Notes: generated from the sequence alone by a model not told the origin. 64,000 nucleotides of DNA from RGIG3513 sp045658985 (GCA_045658985.1 JAZOWC010000068.1:4563-68562); one strand, 5' to 3'. Counted from the first letter of the stretch, positions 6,450 to 15,715 are shown. Numbers and translations: made by a program.

Positions 6450-7808
6450 ATGCTGCGCGATTTTCTCGCTACACTGAAAGGCAAAAAGGTTTCGGTTATA
6501 GGCGCGGGAGTTTCCAACACTCCGCTTATCCGTATGCTGATCCCTTACTGTGAGCTTTTTGTCCACGACAAAAAGGTTGAATCGCAGTTTGACAGCGGCT
6601 TTATCGGTGAGCTTAAAGAACATAACGTAAAACTTATTCTTGGCGACGGGTATCTGGACTCTCTCGAGGGTGACGTGATATTCCGCACCCCCGGTGTGCG
6701 TCCCGACGTGCCTGCGCTTGAGGCTGCACGTGCCAGAGGTGCACAGATAACGTCCGAGATGGACGTGTTCTTCTCCCTCTGCCCCTGCCCCATCACCGCA
6801 ATAACCGGCTCGGACGGCAAGACCACCACCTCTACCATCATTGCCGAGCTGCTTAAAGCCGAAGGGTATGAGGTGTTCCTCGGCGGCAATATCGGCGCTC
6901 CCCTGCTCCCCCGACTGGACGAGATGAACCAAAACAGCCGCGTGGTGGTGGAGCTGTCCTCTTTTCAGCTGATGGATATGACCCACGCCCCGCAGGTGGC
7001 TGTAGTGACCAACGTCACTCCCAACCATCTGGACTGGCACCGCGGTATGGGTGAGTACGAAAGTGCCAAGTACAATCTGCTGCAGCGCCAGACATCGGAC
7101 AGTATTGCCGTACTCAACTATGACGATATGACCACCCGTGCATTCGGTGAAAAATGCCCCGCCTCGGTCAGGTATTTTTCTCTCGGTGACTCTAGCGCTC
7201 ACTACAGCTTTGACGGAGAGAACATCTGCTTTGATGGCAAGCCTATACTCTCTGCATCCCGTCTGCGTATACCCGGCAGGCATAATATAGCCAACTACAT
7301 GGCGGCCATCGCCGCCCCCGCTCACGAGGTCAGCGCAGAGAGTGTTGCCCGAGTTGCCGATACTTTTACCGGAGTTGAGCACCGTATTGAGTTTATACGC
7401 GAGCTTGACGGGGTAAAATACTATAACGACTCTATAGCAAGCAGTCCTACACGCTCTCAGGCGGGCCTGATGTGCTTTGACTGTCCCGTGGTGCTGATCG
7501 CGGGCGGCTATGACAAAAAGATCGCATTTGATGAGTTTGGTGAGCTGGTGTGCGAGCGGGTGGATACTCTGATGCTCTGCGGCGCCACCGCCGACAAGAT
7601 CGAGGCGGCGGTTATAGGGGCAAAGAACCCAAAAAAACCCGCCATACACCGATTTGATGACCTCAAGACCACCGTTGAGGCCTGCCGCAGGCTGGCCGCA
7701 CCCGGCTCGGTGGTGCTATTCTCCCCTGCGTGTGCCAGCTTTGACCAGTTCCCCAATTTTATGGAGCGGGGCAGATTCTTCAAGCAGACAGTAAACGACC
7801 TTAAATAA
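6450..7808 (+). CDS. murD: UDP-N-acetylmuramoylalanine--D-glutamate ligase
   Basis: Cytoplasmic Mur ligase that adds D-glutamate to UDP-MurNAc-L-Ala in peptidoglycan synthesis. The protein is 452 residues, normal for MurD. The N-terminal Rossmann region opens with SVIGAGVSN, the ATP-binding P-loop reads GSDGKTTT, and the NVTPNHLDWH motif and the HRIEFIRELDGVKYYNDS segment are all present. The start is the ATG at 6450, 8 bases after CGGAGG. An open extension to 6282 runs into the RNase P RNA gene and the promoter. It is the first gene of an operon that otherwise encodes peptidases, an unusual partner set for murD. Confidence 0.95.
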   Translation: MLRDFLATLKGKKVSVIGAGVSNTPLIRMLIPYCELFVHDKKVESQFDSGFIGELKEHNVKLILGDGYLDSLEGDVIFRTPGVRPDVPALEAARARGAQITSEMDVFFSLCPCPITAITGSDGKTTTSTIIAELLKAEGYEVFLGGNIGAPLLPRLDEMNQNSRVVVELSSFQLMDMTHAPQVAVVTNVTPNHLDWHRGMGEYESAKYNLLQRQTSDSIAVLNYDDMTTRAFGEKCPASVRYFSLGDSSAHYSFDGENICFDGKPILSASRLRIPGRHNIANYMAAIAAPAHEVSAESVARVADTFTGVEHRIEFIRELDGVKYYNDSIASSPTRSQAGLMCFDCPVVLIAGGYDKKIAFDEFGELVCERVDTLMLCGATADKIEAAVIGAKNPKKPAIHRFDDLKTTVEACRRLAAPGSVVLFSPACASFDQFPNFMERGRFFKQTVNDLK

Positions 7809-7823
7809 AGGAGTGTTGAGATT

Positions 7824-8852
7824 TTGGAACTTTTGAGCAAAATAAAAAAGCTCACCAGCGAGTTTGGCGTATCCGGTGACGAAAAGCGCGTCAGTGCCGT
7901 TGCCGCCGAGTTTTTGCGTGAATACACCGATCAGGTGGAGATCGACAAGTTCGGCAACGTGACGGGCTTTATACCCTGCGGCGTGGAGGGTGCTCCTACC
8001 CTGATGCTGGATGCACATATCGACCAGATCGGTTTTATCGTCACAGAGATCACCGACGGGGGATTTTTGAGATTTATGTCCATCGGTGTCGACCAGCGTA
8101 TGCTGCCCGGCAGCGAGCTTGCCGTGCTCACCCGCGACGGTGTCATCCGCGGTGTTGTGGGAACCATCCCCGCAATTATGCAGAAGGACGAAAGCGCCTC
8201 TATCCCCCTCACCGACATGACCGTTGATATCGGCATGACCGGAGAGGAAGCACGCAAGGTTGTGCGTGTAGGCGACTATATGGTGTTCTGGAACGACGGC
8301 TTTGAGCTGCTGGGCGACAAACTGTGCTCCAAGGCGTTGGACGACAGAGCCTGCTTTGTGTGCATACTCCACGCCCTTGAGCTGCTGAAAAGCAAGCCTC
8401 TCAAGGTCAACCTGCTGGTCTGTGCAAGCATCAAGGAGGAGCTGGGCGGTCACGGCTCGCTGTACGTGGCATACCGCCACAGACCCGAGTTTGCCATCGC
8501 TGTGGACGTATCCCACGCAAAGACCCCGGACGCACCCGAGGTGGTCTGTGAGCTGGGCAAAGGCCCCATCGTCGATATCGGCTACAACGCACGCCCCGAG
8601 CTGTTTGAGCTCGTAAAGAAGTCCGCCGATGCCCGGAATATCCCCTATCAGGTCACCCCCTGCCCTGCAGGCAGCGGCACCAATGCCTGGAGCATTCAGC
8701 TGGCGGGCAAGGGCGTATCAACTATGGTAGTATCCCTGCCGCTTAAATACATGCATTCGCCCGTTGAGGTACTGCATATGAAGGACGTAGAAAATACCGG
8801 CGCACTGATCGCCGCCTTTGTATCTTCGTTTGATGGGAGGGTCGAGTTATGA
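7824..8852 (+). CDS. M42 family metallo-aminopeptidase, copy 1
   Basis: A 342-residue member of the M42 family (glutamyl aminopeptidase/TET type), which usually forms dodecameric, co-catalytic dizinc aminopeptidases acting on short peptides in the cytosol. Metal ligands are visible: His in AHIDQIG, bridging Asp in KALDDR, catalytic Glu-Glu in IKEELGGHG, Asp in AVDVSHAKT, and His in YMHSPVE. The start is TTG at 7824, 8 bases after AAAGGAGTG. It overlaps copy 2 by the four bases ATGA, which indicates translational coupling. Confidence 0.9.
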   Translation: MELLSKIKKLTSEFGVSGDEKRVSAVAAEFLREYTDQVEIDKFGNVTGFIPCGVEGAPTLMLDAHIDQIGFIVTEITDGGFLRFMSIGVDQRMLPGSELAVLTRDGVIRGVVGTIPAIMQKDESASIPLTDMTVDIGMTGEEARKVVRVGDYMVFWNDGFELLGDKLCSKALDDRACFVCILHALELLKSKPLKVNLLVCASIKEELGGHGSLYVAYRHRPEFAIAVDVSHAKTPDAPEVVCELGKGPIVDIGYNARPELFELVKKSADARNIPYQVTPCPAGSGTNAWSIQLAGKGVSTMVVSLPLKYMHSPVEVLHMKDVENTGALIAAFVSSFDGRVEL

Positions 8853-9874
8853 TAGAGCTTATTCGTGATCTCAGCATGCTTGACGGTGTGCCCGGTTTTG
8901 AGACCGAGGTACGCAATTATATACGCGCCCGCGCAGAACAGGTCTGTGATCAGGTGAGTGTAGACAGTCAGGGCAATCTGTTTGCATTCAAAAAGGGTTC
9001 CCGCTCCCCCTCTCGCCCCATAATGCTCACCGCTCATATGGACGAGGTAGGTTTTTTGATCAAGAACATCCTGGAGGACGGTATGCTCAGGATAGTGGCT
9101 TCGGGCTCTGTAGATCCCCGCGTGCTCATCGGCCGCAAGATGAAGGTCGGCAAGAGCAAGCTGCCCGGAGTGATCTCCCTCAAGGCTATCCATCTGACCA
9201 AGCCCGACGAGCGCAAGAAAGCTCCCGACCTCAAGAGTCTGTATATCGATATCGGCGCATCCGGCCGCGAGGATGCCCTCAAATACGTCTCCATCGGTGA
9301 TATGGCCGTGTTTGACAGCGAGTTTGCCCTCTTCGGCAATGACTGCATCAAGGGCAAGGCACTGGACGACCGTATAGGCTGTGCTGTGCTCCTCAAGCTG
9401 ATGGAGCAGGAACTCGGCTATGACACCTGGTTCGTCTTTACTGCCGCCGAGGAGATCGGCGCACGCGGCGCCATCAATGCCGTTCAGCACATCGATCCCG
9501 GCTTTATCGCTGCCGTGGACAGCACCGGTGCAGGCGATACTGCCGACACACCCGAGCATCTGCGCTCCTGCGAGATGCGTCGCGGCGCGGTCATCTCACT
9601 GATCGACCGCGGCACGGTGTTCCATCGCGGTCTGCGCGAGAAGATCACAAAGGCACTGGACAGAGAGTGCATCAGCTGGCAGTACCGCACACGCAGCGAG
9701 GGCGCTACCGACGCTATGGCACACATCTACGGCACGGGTGCAAAGGTATTCGGGCTGAGCACACCCGTCAGGTACATTCACTGTGCCTGCTCGGTGGCAT
9801 ATCTCCCCGACATTGATGCTGTGCTCAAAGCAGCAAAAATATTCATTGAGGAAGCAGGTGACGGCAATGCTTGA
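8849..9874 (+). CDS. M42 family metallo-aminopeptidase, copy 2
   Basis: A 341-residue M42 paralogue. Ligands: His in AHMDEVG, Asp in KALDDRIG, Glu-Glu in AAEEIGARG, Asp in AVDSTGAGDT, and a final His in YIHCACSVAY. In that last motif the usual HSPxE is changed to HCACS, so the surroundings of the last metal ligand differ from its neighbours and substrate preference may too. The ATG overlaps the stop of copy 1. Its own last eight bases overlap the start of copy 3. Confidence 0.88.
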   Translation: MIELIRDLSMLDGVPGFETEVRNYIRARAEQVCDQVSVDSQGNLFAFKKGSRSPSRPIMLTAHMDEVGFLIKNILEDGMLRIVASGSVDPRVLIGRKMKVGKSKLPGVISLKAIHLTKPDERKKAPDLKSLYIDIGASGREDALKYVSIGDMAVFDSEFALFGNDCIKGKALDDRIGCAVLLKLMEQELGYDTWFVFTAAEEIGARGAINAVQHIDPGFIAAVDSTGAGDTADTPEHLRSCEMRRGAVISLIDRGTVFHRGLREKITKALDRECISWQYRTRSEGATDAMAHIYGTGAKVFGLSTPVRYIHCACSVAYLPDIDAVLKAAKIFIEEAGDGNA

Positions 9875-10880
9875 CATTTTTACACTCCATAACGAGCTGA
9901 TCTCGGCAGCATGCCTTTCGGGCAGCGAAAACGGCATTGCAAAGGTCATTGCCTCCTACGCACGCAAGCTGTGCGACGAGGTCACCCAGGACGTGCTGGG
10001 CAACCTCATCTGCCACAAAAAAGGCAAGGGCAAGCGCATTATGTGCGCCGCCCATATGGACGCTATCGGCCTGATGGTGAGATATATCGACGAGCAGGGT
10101 TTTGTCCGCGTCTATCCCATCGGCGGCCACTATCCCTATGAGCTGCTCAACACACGCGTCAGAGTCAACGACACCTACGGTATAGTCCGTCTGGCCAAAG
10201 CCGCAAAAAATATGGGCAAGACCGGCAAGGAGATCGGCTACGATGACATCTACGTGGACATCGGCGCAAAAGGCAAGGCTGACGCCGAAAAGCACCTGAA
10301 TATAGGCAGCAATATGCTTTTTGAGGGGACTGCCCGCAAGCTGGCAGGCACAAGAGTCATGTCTCCCTATGCCGACGATCTCATCGGCTGTGTTATGCTC
10401 CTCTGCGCTCTGGAGCAGGCACAAAAGAGCCAGAACGACATCTGGGCGGTATTTACCGTGCAGGAGGAGCTGGGCTGCCGCGGCGCAAAGACTTCGGCAT
10501 ACGCCATAGACCCCGACATCGCCGTGGCGGTGGATGTGACTACCGCAGGCGACTGTCCTATGGAGAACGAGCGTTTTAACCCCGTGCAGCTGGGCGCAGG
10601 CCCCGCGCTCAAGATCGTGGACTCCACCGTATATTGCTCTCAGGGACTCAATATGCTGCTTGAGAAGATCGCTCAGGCCGAGGGTATCCCCGTACAGAAG
10701 GAGATCCTCCGCGGCGGCGGCACCGACACCGGCGAGATAATTCTGTCCCGCGAGGGTGTGGCATCCACCTGTATTTCCATCGCTACACGCAATATTCATA
10801 TGCCCGTTGAGATCTACGATACCGAGGACGTCCGTCAGGGTGCTCAGCTGCTGTCCGCCCTGCTTAGGGCAAAGCTTTGA
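9867..10880 (+). CDS. M42 family metallo-aminopeptidase, copy 3
   Basis: A 337-residue M42 paralogue. The ATG at 9867 (MLDIFTLHNEL) is preferred over an upstream frame start at 9783, which lies deep inside copy 2. It aligns with the start of copy 4 and follows GAGGAAG. Ligands: His in AHMDAIG, Asp in SPYADDLIG (the common ALDDR is replaced by YADDL, keeping Asp and losing the Arg), Glu-Glu in VQEELGCRG, Asp in AVDVTTAGD, and His in NIHMPVE. Copies 3 and 4 share the YAD variant and are the closest pair. Confidence 0.87.
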   Translation: MLDIFTLHNELISAACLSGSENGIAKVIASYARKLCDEVTQDVLGNLICHKKGKGKRIMCAAHMDAIGLMVRYIDEQGFVRVYPIGGHYPYELLNTRVRVNDTYGIVRLAKAAKNMGKTGKEIGYDDIYVDIGAKGKADAEKHLNIGSNMLFEGTARKLAGTRVMSPYADDLIGCVMLLCALEQAQKSQNDIWAVFTVQEELGCRGAKTSAYAIDPDIAVAVDVTTAGDCPMENERFNPVQLGAGPALKIVDSTVYCSQGLNMLLEKIAQAEGIPVQKEILRGGGTDTGEIILSREGVASTCISIATRNIHMPVEIYDTEDVRQGAQLLSALLRAKL

Positions 10881-10894
10881 GGAGGTAGAGAGCT

Positions 10895-11914
10895 ATGCTG
10901 AATATATTTGAGCTTCAGAAAGAACTGGTTGCCGCCGCTCTGCCCTCCGGACTGGAGAGCAGGCAGGCAGACGTGATCAAAAAATATGCCGTAAAATACT
11001 GCGACGAGCTGTACACCGACAGCGTGGGCAATCTGGTCTGCCACAAGCGCGGCCCGGGCAAAAAGCTTATGCTGGCAGCGCATATGGACGTAATCGGTTT
11101 TATGGCAAACTTCATAGACGAGCGTGGTTTTGTGAGATTCGTGCCCGTGGGCGGCATCAGTCCCGTGCTGACCATCGGCTGCCCCGTGGTGTTTGAAAAC
11201 GGTGTTTACGGCTGTGTGCTTCACGACGAAAAGGCTCAGCCCGGTTCTACTGCCCTGAACAAGGTGGAGATGCACAATATGTATATCGACATCGGCGCAA
11301 AGAACAAAGCCGAGGCCGAAAAGCTGATCTCGGTGGGTATGTGCGCTACCTTCTGCGCAGAGCCCGTGCAGATTGCGGGCGGCAATATTATGACCCCCTA
11401 TGCCGACAATCTCGTCAGCTGCGCCGTACTGCTTTCGGCCATGAGTGAGATAAGCTACCCCGCCAATGATCTGTACTGCGTATTTTCCGTGCAGGAGGAG
11501 GTAGGCTGCAGAGGCGCCAAGATGGCCGCCAACGCCATCAGACCCTACGCAGGTATTGCCATCGATCTGACCCGTACCGGCGACTCCCCCGCCGAGCTTG
11601 ACAATGAGCGAATGGCAGTAAAAATCGGCGGCGGTCCCACAGTCAAGATCCGTGACAGCTCGGCTATCTGCGACAAACCCGTTGTCGAGCATCTGCGCGC
11701 CTGCGCCGAAAAGGCAGGCATTGTATATCAGGATGAGGTGCTTATATCCGGCGGCACCGATACCAGCGCCATGCAGCGCTCCTATGAGGGTGTTCTGTCC
11801 GGCTGTATTTCCATCCCCGGCCGCAACATCCACTCCCCCGGCGAAATAATCAATCTGAGCGACGCCGACAACGCAGCCAAGCTGCTTGCCATCGCCGCTA
11901 TGACGGAGATATGA
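10895..11914 (+). CDS. M42 family metallo-aminopeptidase, copy 4
   Basis: A 339-residue M42 paralogue with an excellent GAGGAGG ribosome binding site. Ligands: His in AHMDVIG, Asp in TPYADNLVS, Glu-Glu in VQEEVGCRG, Asp in AIDLTRTGD, and His in NIHSPGE. It shares with copy 3 the replacement of the ALDDR motif by YAD. Fourteen bases separate it from copy 3, and four separate it from the PLP enzyme downstream. Confidence 0.88.
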   Translation: MLNIFELQKELVAAALPSGLESRQADVIKKYAVKYCDELYTDSVGNLVCHKRGPGKKLMLAAHMDVIGFMANFIDERGFVRFVPVGGISPVLTIGCPVVFENGVYGCVLHDEKAQPGSTALNKVEMHNMYIDIGAKNKAEAEKLISVGMCATFCAEPVQIAGGNIMTPYADNLVSCAVLLSAMSEISYPANDLYCVFSVQEEVGCRGAKMAANAIRPYAGIAIDLTRTGDSPAELDNERMAVKIGGGPTVKIRDSSAICDKPVVEHLRACAEKAGIVYQDEVLISGGTDTSAMQRSYEGVLSGCISIPGRNIHSPGEIINLSDADNAAKLLAIAAMTEI

Positions 11915-11917
11915 CAC

Positions 11918-13144
11918 ATGGATCTTTATGCGCTGATGAGTGCCGCCGAAAAAAAGGCGGCGGCACAGTTTGAACACATTGACCGTGTAGCATTCAAAAA
12001 CACCGAAAAGGTGCTGGACGCGTTCTCGGAGTACCGTGTGTCCGACTCTATGTTCGCCGGCACTACCGGTTACGGCTACGATGATATAGGCCGCGACACT
12101 CTGGAAAAAATCTACGCCAAGGTATTCGGCGCAGAGGCCGCGCTGGTGCGTCTCAATATAGTCAACGGCTCTCACGCCATTGCCTGCGCCATGCTGTCCT
12201 GCCTCAGCTGCGGCGATACCCTGCTGAGCGTGACCGGTGCGCCCTACGACACTCTGCAGACCCTCATCGGTCTGCGGGGCAAGATCGGCGGTACATTCCC
12301 CGAGTATGGCATCGGCTACAAACAGGTAGACCTCAAAAACGGCGAGCCCGATATGCCCGCCATCAAAGAGAGTGCCAAGGATGCCTCCGCCGTATTCATT
12401 CAGCGTTCCCGTGGCTACGGCATACGCCGCACCCTCTCCTGCGCCGAGATCGGCGAGATAGTGCAGGTGGTGCGCTCGGTCAACCCCACAGCGCCTATCA
12501 TCGTCGACAACTGCTACGGCGAGTTCTGTGAGGAGCAGGAGCCATTGAGCTTCGGCGCAGACCTGATCTGCGGCTCACTGATCAAGAACCCCGGCGGCGG
12601 ACTTGCCCCTTCGGGCGGCTACATAGCAGGCAGAGCCGATCTGGTGGAGAGAGCGGCTTTCCGTCTGACTCTGCCCGGAATCGGCGGCGAGTGCGGCGCG
12701 ACATTTGGGCAGAACAGGCTGCTCTTTCAGGGATTTTTCCTCGCACCTCACACCACCGCTCAGGCACTGAAGACGGCCGTATTCTGCGCCGCCGCTATGG
12801 AGGAGCTGGGTTATGACGTGTCCCCCGCATCCGATGAGATGCGCCACGACATCATTCAGACCATCAATTTCGGCGCTCCCGAGCCTCTGCTGGCATTCTG
12901 CCGCGGCGTGCAGGAGGGTGCGCCCGTAGACAGCTTTGCCACACCCGAGCCCTGGCCCATGCCCGGATACGATTGCCCGGTGGTTATGGCGGCAGGCGCG
13001 TTTATTCAGGGCTCGTCCATCGAACTGTCCTGCGATGCGCCCATGCGCGAGCCTTTTACCGCATATATGCAGGGCGGCCTGACCTACGAGTCAGGCAAGC
13101 TGGGCATACTCAAGGCGGTCAAGCGCCTGCTGGAGCTGAAATAA
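11918..13144 (+). CDS. PLP-dependent methionine gamma-lyase family protein
   Basis: A 408-residue fold-type I PLP enzyme of the Met_gamma_lyase/'aluminium resistance protein' family. The PLP-binding Asp is in VDNCYGEF (about residue 197) and the likely Schiff-base lysine is in GSLIKNPGGG (Lys223). The N-terminal substrate loop GTTGYGYDDIGRD is also characteristic. The family's reaction is not firmly established, and C-S lyase activity on sulfur amino acids is plausible. Placed after four aminopeptidases, it may use released amino acids. Its stop overlaps the ruvC start by one base (TAATG). Confidence 0.85.
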   Translation: MDLYALMSAAEKKAAAQFEHIDRVAFKNTEKVLDAFSEYRVSDSMFAGTTGYGYDDIGRDTLEKIYAKVFGAEAALVRLNIVNGSHAIACAMLSCLSCGDTLLSVTGAPYDTLQTLIGLRGKIGGTFPEYGIGYKQVDLKNGEPDMPAIKESAKDASAVFIQRSRGYGIRRTLSCAEIGEIVQVVRSVNPTAPIIVDNCYGEFCEEQEPLSFGADLICGSLIKNPGGGLAPSGGYIAGRADLVERAAFRLTLPGIGGECGATFGQNRLLFQGFFLAPHTTAQALKTAVFCAAAMEELGYDVSPASDEMRHDIIQTINFGAPEPLLAFCRGVQEGAPVDSFATPEPWPMPGYDCPVVMAAGAFIQGSSIELSCDAPMREPFTAYMQGGLTYESGKLGILKAVKRLLELK

Positions 13145-13635
13145 TGGTTATACTCGGTATCGACCCCGGCTATGCCATAGTCGGTTACGGCGCCGTGGAA
13201 TCGGTGCGCGGCAATCACCGTATGCTCACCTACGGGGCAATAACCACCCCCGCTCACAAGCCGATGGAGCGCAGACTTCACGAGATATTCAACGATATGC
13301 GTACCCTGCTGGATACCATCAAACCTGATGCGGTGGCTATAGAGGAGCTGTTTTTTAACACCAATATCACCACCGGCATTCAGGTGGCGCAGGCAAGAGG
13401 GGTCATTCTGCTCGCCTGTGCCGAGCGCGGCGTATCCATCTACGAATACACACCTCTGCAGGTCAAGCAGGCGGTGGTGGGCTACGGCAGAGCCGAAAAG
13501 CATCAGGTCATGGATATGACACGGATGATGCTCAAGCTCGAAAAGATCCCAAAACCCGACGATGCCGCCGACGCGCTGGCTATTGCACTGTGCCACGCTC
13601 AGGCCGCCGGAAGTCTGCTCCACGGACTCAAATAA
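13144..13635 (+). CDS. ruvC: Crossover junction endodeoxyribonuclease RuvC
   Basis: Holliday junction resolvase of 163 residues. The catalytic acidic residues are visible: Asp7 in GIDPG, Glu in AIEELFF (about residue 67), and the Asp pair in KPDDAADAL (about 140 and 143). The ATG at 13144 overlaps the preceding stop by one base. An open extension to 12973 lies entirely inside the previous gene. It ends the operon. ruvA and ruvB are not in this window. Confidence 0.93.
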   Translation: MVILGIDPGYAIVGYGAVESVRGNHRMLTYGAITTPAHKPMERRLHEIFNDMRTLLDTIKPDAVAIEELFFNTNITTGIQVAQARGVILLACAERGVSIYEYTPLQVKQAVVGYGRAEKHQVMDMTRMMLKLEKIPKPDDAADALAIALCHAQAAGSLLHGLK

Positions 13636-13647
13636 ACATACAAAAAT

Positions 13648-13677
13648 ACACCCTGCAGACTGCCGTCTGCAGGGTGT
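13648..13677. terminator. Bidirectional terminator between ruvC and the methyltransferase gene
   Basis: A perfect 13-bp stem with a TGCC loop lies between convergent genes. The minus-strand side is followed by ATTTTTG, the plus-strand side by TATG. Confidence 0.8.
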
Positions 13678-13693
13678 TATGCGTTAACGGGGA

Positions 13694-14797
13694 TTATTTA
13701 AAGTACATATAGAGATTGCACTTGATCATGCCGTTGTAGAGCTTGCGGCGCTTGTCGGCAGGTATGCCGAATATGCCCTCAAAGTCCTCGTCTGCAGAGA
13801 TGATGTATTTTTTGAGGGGACTGTTTTTCAGCGCCTCACCGAATTTATTGCACAGCATTCTTGCCTGCTTGAGGTCAAGCATACGCACGCCGTAGGGAGG
13901 GTCACACATAAGCACGCCGTTTTTGCTGCTCCAGTCGGTGGTCAGAGCGTTGGCTTTGTGCACGGTGATATAGTCCAGCACGCCTGCTCTGCGGGCATTC
14001 TCCTGCGTCAGTTCCACGGCTGCGGCATCGTTGTCGCTTGCAAATATAGGCAGCTTCTCCGATCTGGCTTTTGCCGCCGCGGCGTCTTTTTCAAAGGCGA
14101 ATGCAGCTGCCCAGCCGTCGCTCCACGAGCTTGCGTCAAACTCGCGCTTAAGGCCGGGAGCGATACCCAGCGCCGCCTGCGCTGCCTCTATGGCTATAGT
14201 TCCGCTGCCGCACATGGGATCATAAAAATCCTCCCTGCCGCGATAACGGGCGATCTTGACCATACTTGCCGCCAGCGTCTCACGAAGGCTTGCCTCGCTC
14301 TGCTCCAGCTTGTAGCCGCGCTTGTAGAGGGGTGCGCCCGAGGTGTCCAGATAGAGGGTGGCCATATCCTTCATGATAGCAAACTGTATCTGGTGCTTGC
14401 TGCCTGTTTCGGGCAGCTCGGTGCAGCCGTATTTTTCGCGCAGGCGCTCGACAACAGCTTTTTTGACTATACTCTGGCAGGCGGGCACACTCTTGAGCTG
14501 GGAGTTGAGGCTGTAGCCTTTGACGGGAAAGGCATCCCGAGAGCCGATGAAGTTCTCCCAGGGCAGAGCCTTGACATTCTCAAACAGAGCCTCAAAGGAG
14601 TGTGCCGAAAACCAGCCAAGTCTGATAAGCACACGCTCGCCGCAGCGCAGGGTGATATTGGCTCTGGCACAGTCGGACATATCGCCCTCAAAGCTGACAC
14701 TGCCGTTTTCGGCATTGACACCCTCAAAGCCGCCGTAGCGCAGTTCGTCGGCCACCAGACCCTCGGTGCCCATAATGCAGGGTACTGTAAAAACCAT
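13694..14797 (-). CDS. THUMP-domain class I SAM-dependent RNA methyltransferase
   Basis: A 367-residue protein of the RlmL-N/YpsC type, which N2-methylates guanine in 23S rRNA or acts on related RNA targets. A THUMP-like RNA-binding region covers roughly residues 45-160 and a Rossmann methyltransferase covers 175-367. The SAM motif is DPMCGSGTIAIEAA (about 193) and the catalytic motif is CDPPYG (about 303). The start at 14797 follows GGAGA. It may share a transcript with hpf upstream, although a hairpin lies between them. Confidence 0.9.
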   Translation of the reverse strand: MVFTVPCIMGTEGLVADELRYGGFEGVNAENGSVSFEGDMSDCARANITLRCGERVLIRLGWFSAHSFEALFENVKALPWENFIGSRDAFPVKGYSLNSQLKSVPACQSIVKKAVVERLREKYGCTELPETGSKHQIQFAIMKDMATLYLDTSGAPLYKRGYKLEQSEASLRETLAASMVKIARYRGREDFYDPMCGSGTIAIEAAQAALGIAPGLKREFDASSWSDGWAAAFAFEKDAAAAKARSEKLPIFASDNDAAAVELTQENARRAGVLDYITVHKANALTTDWSSKNGVLMCDPPYGVRMLDLKQARMLCNKFGEALKNSPLKKYIISADEDFEGIFGIPADKRRKLYNGMIKCNLYMYFK

Positions 14798-14825
14798 ATC
14801 TGTATCTCCGTTTATCCAAAGAATC

Positions 14826-14847
14826 AGGGCGGCTGTATAGCCGCCCT
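14826..14847 (-). terminator. Hairpin between hpf and the methyltransferase gene
   Basis: A perfect 9-bp GC-rich stem (AGGGCGGCT/AGCCGCCCT) has a four-base loop. The minus-strand side is followed by TGATTCTTT, a weak T-run, so termination may be partial. Confidence 0.55.
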
Positions 14848-14865
14848 ATAATAATATATTATATC

Positions 14866-15393
14866 TCAGTTTTTTGCAACAAGTAATCCGTAGCCGCCGT
14901 CGTTTCTGGCATAGACTACGCAGGGGGCTCCGCCCTTTTCGCTGTTGATAAAGAAGAAGAAGCTGTGACCCAAAAGATTCATCTGCAGAATAGCGTCCTC
15001 AATAGTCATGGGCTTTACATCAAGGGTCTTTTCGCGGATGACCTCAAAAGACTCGTCGCTGTAGTCGGTCATTGCGCCCATTGCTTTGACAAATGACTCA
15101 TGACGGAGTCTCTTGGCCAGCTTGGTCTTGTTCTTCTGGATCTGCTTGTCGATGGATGCTATCGCGCCGTCGATGGATGCGTACATATTGCCTGTGCGCT
15201 CCTGGGCGCGGAAATAAAGTCCCTGAGTCTGCATTGTGATCTCCGCAGTAAACATACCTCTCTCAAAAGAGAAAGTTATCTGTACGGATACTTCTTTGTC
15301 GAAGTACGGAGTGAGCTTGGCGCATTTCTTCTCCGCGTATTCGCGGACCATGCCTGAGCTGTCCATCTTGCGGTCTGTAAAAGTGATATTCAT
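14866..15393 (-). CDS. hpf: Long-form ribosome hibernation promoting factor
   Basis: A 175-residue protein that dimerises and stores 70S ribosomes as inactive 100S particles. The N-terminal S30AE domain (MNITFTDRKMDSSG..., about 1-100) and the short C-terminal dimerisation domain (MTIEDAILQMNLLGHSFFFF...GGYGLLVAKN) are both clear. The start is the ATG at 15393, which follows AAAGGAG. A GTG 9 bases upstream overlaps that site. Ends with the usual YGLL motif. Confidence 0.94.
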   Translation of the reverse strand: MNITFTDRKMDSSGMVREYAEKKCAKLTPYFDKEVSVQITFSFERGMFTAEITMQTQGLYFRAQERTGNMYASIDGAIASIDKQIQKNKTKLAKRLRHESFVKAMGAMTDYSDESFEVIREKTLDVKPMTIEDAILQMNLLGHSFFFFINSEKGGAPCVVYARNDGGYGLLVAKN

Positions 15394-15534
15394 ACGGTGC
15401 ACTCCTTTCGGGACTGTATATTGTGGTTTCTGTATCTATAATATACCACAGGTTGCACAAAAAATAAAGAAAAAAATTAAAAAGTTTACGCAATATTCAA
15501 CAATTTTCGCGCTTGCGTCCTGTTATACTCAATG

Positions 15535-15665
15535 GCGAAAGGATCCTCCTTTCAGGCAGAGCGCGGGTAAAACCGATGCTTTGCACCGTTCATATCTTTA
15601 TCCCCACAACCCAAGCTCAGGCATCTGCCGAAATCCAAAAACGGCAGATGCCACTTTTTTTGTGC
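15535..15665 (+). ncRNA. Possible small RNA with its own terminator
   Basis: No gene lies between the hpf start region and the flavoprotein gene, yet a strong plus-strand terminator is present: stem 15620-15630 with 15642-15652, then ACTTTTTTT. Upstream are TATACT at 15524-15529 as a possible -10 box and a small hairpin GAAAGGA/TCCTTTC with a CCTCC-containing loop near 15537. I recognise no family. A lost gene or a long leader of the flavoprotein gene is the alternative. Confidence 0.3.
15620..15660 (+). terminator. Strong intrinsic terminator without an obvious upstream gene
   Basis: A perfect 11-bp stem (GGCATCTGCCG/CGGCAGATGCC) is followed by an eight-base T-run. It lies 56 bases before the flavoprotein start codon, with TATAAT at 15678-15683 between them. 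Confidence 0.75.
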
Positions 15666-15715
15666 AGAAAAGTGTGGTATAATAGGCTCATAATAACTAT
15701 TGGAGGGGCAAAGAT

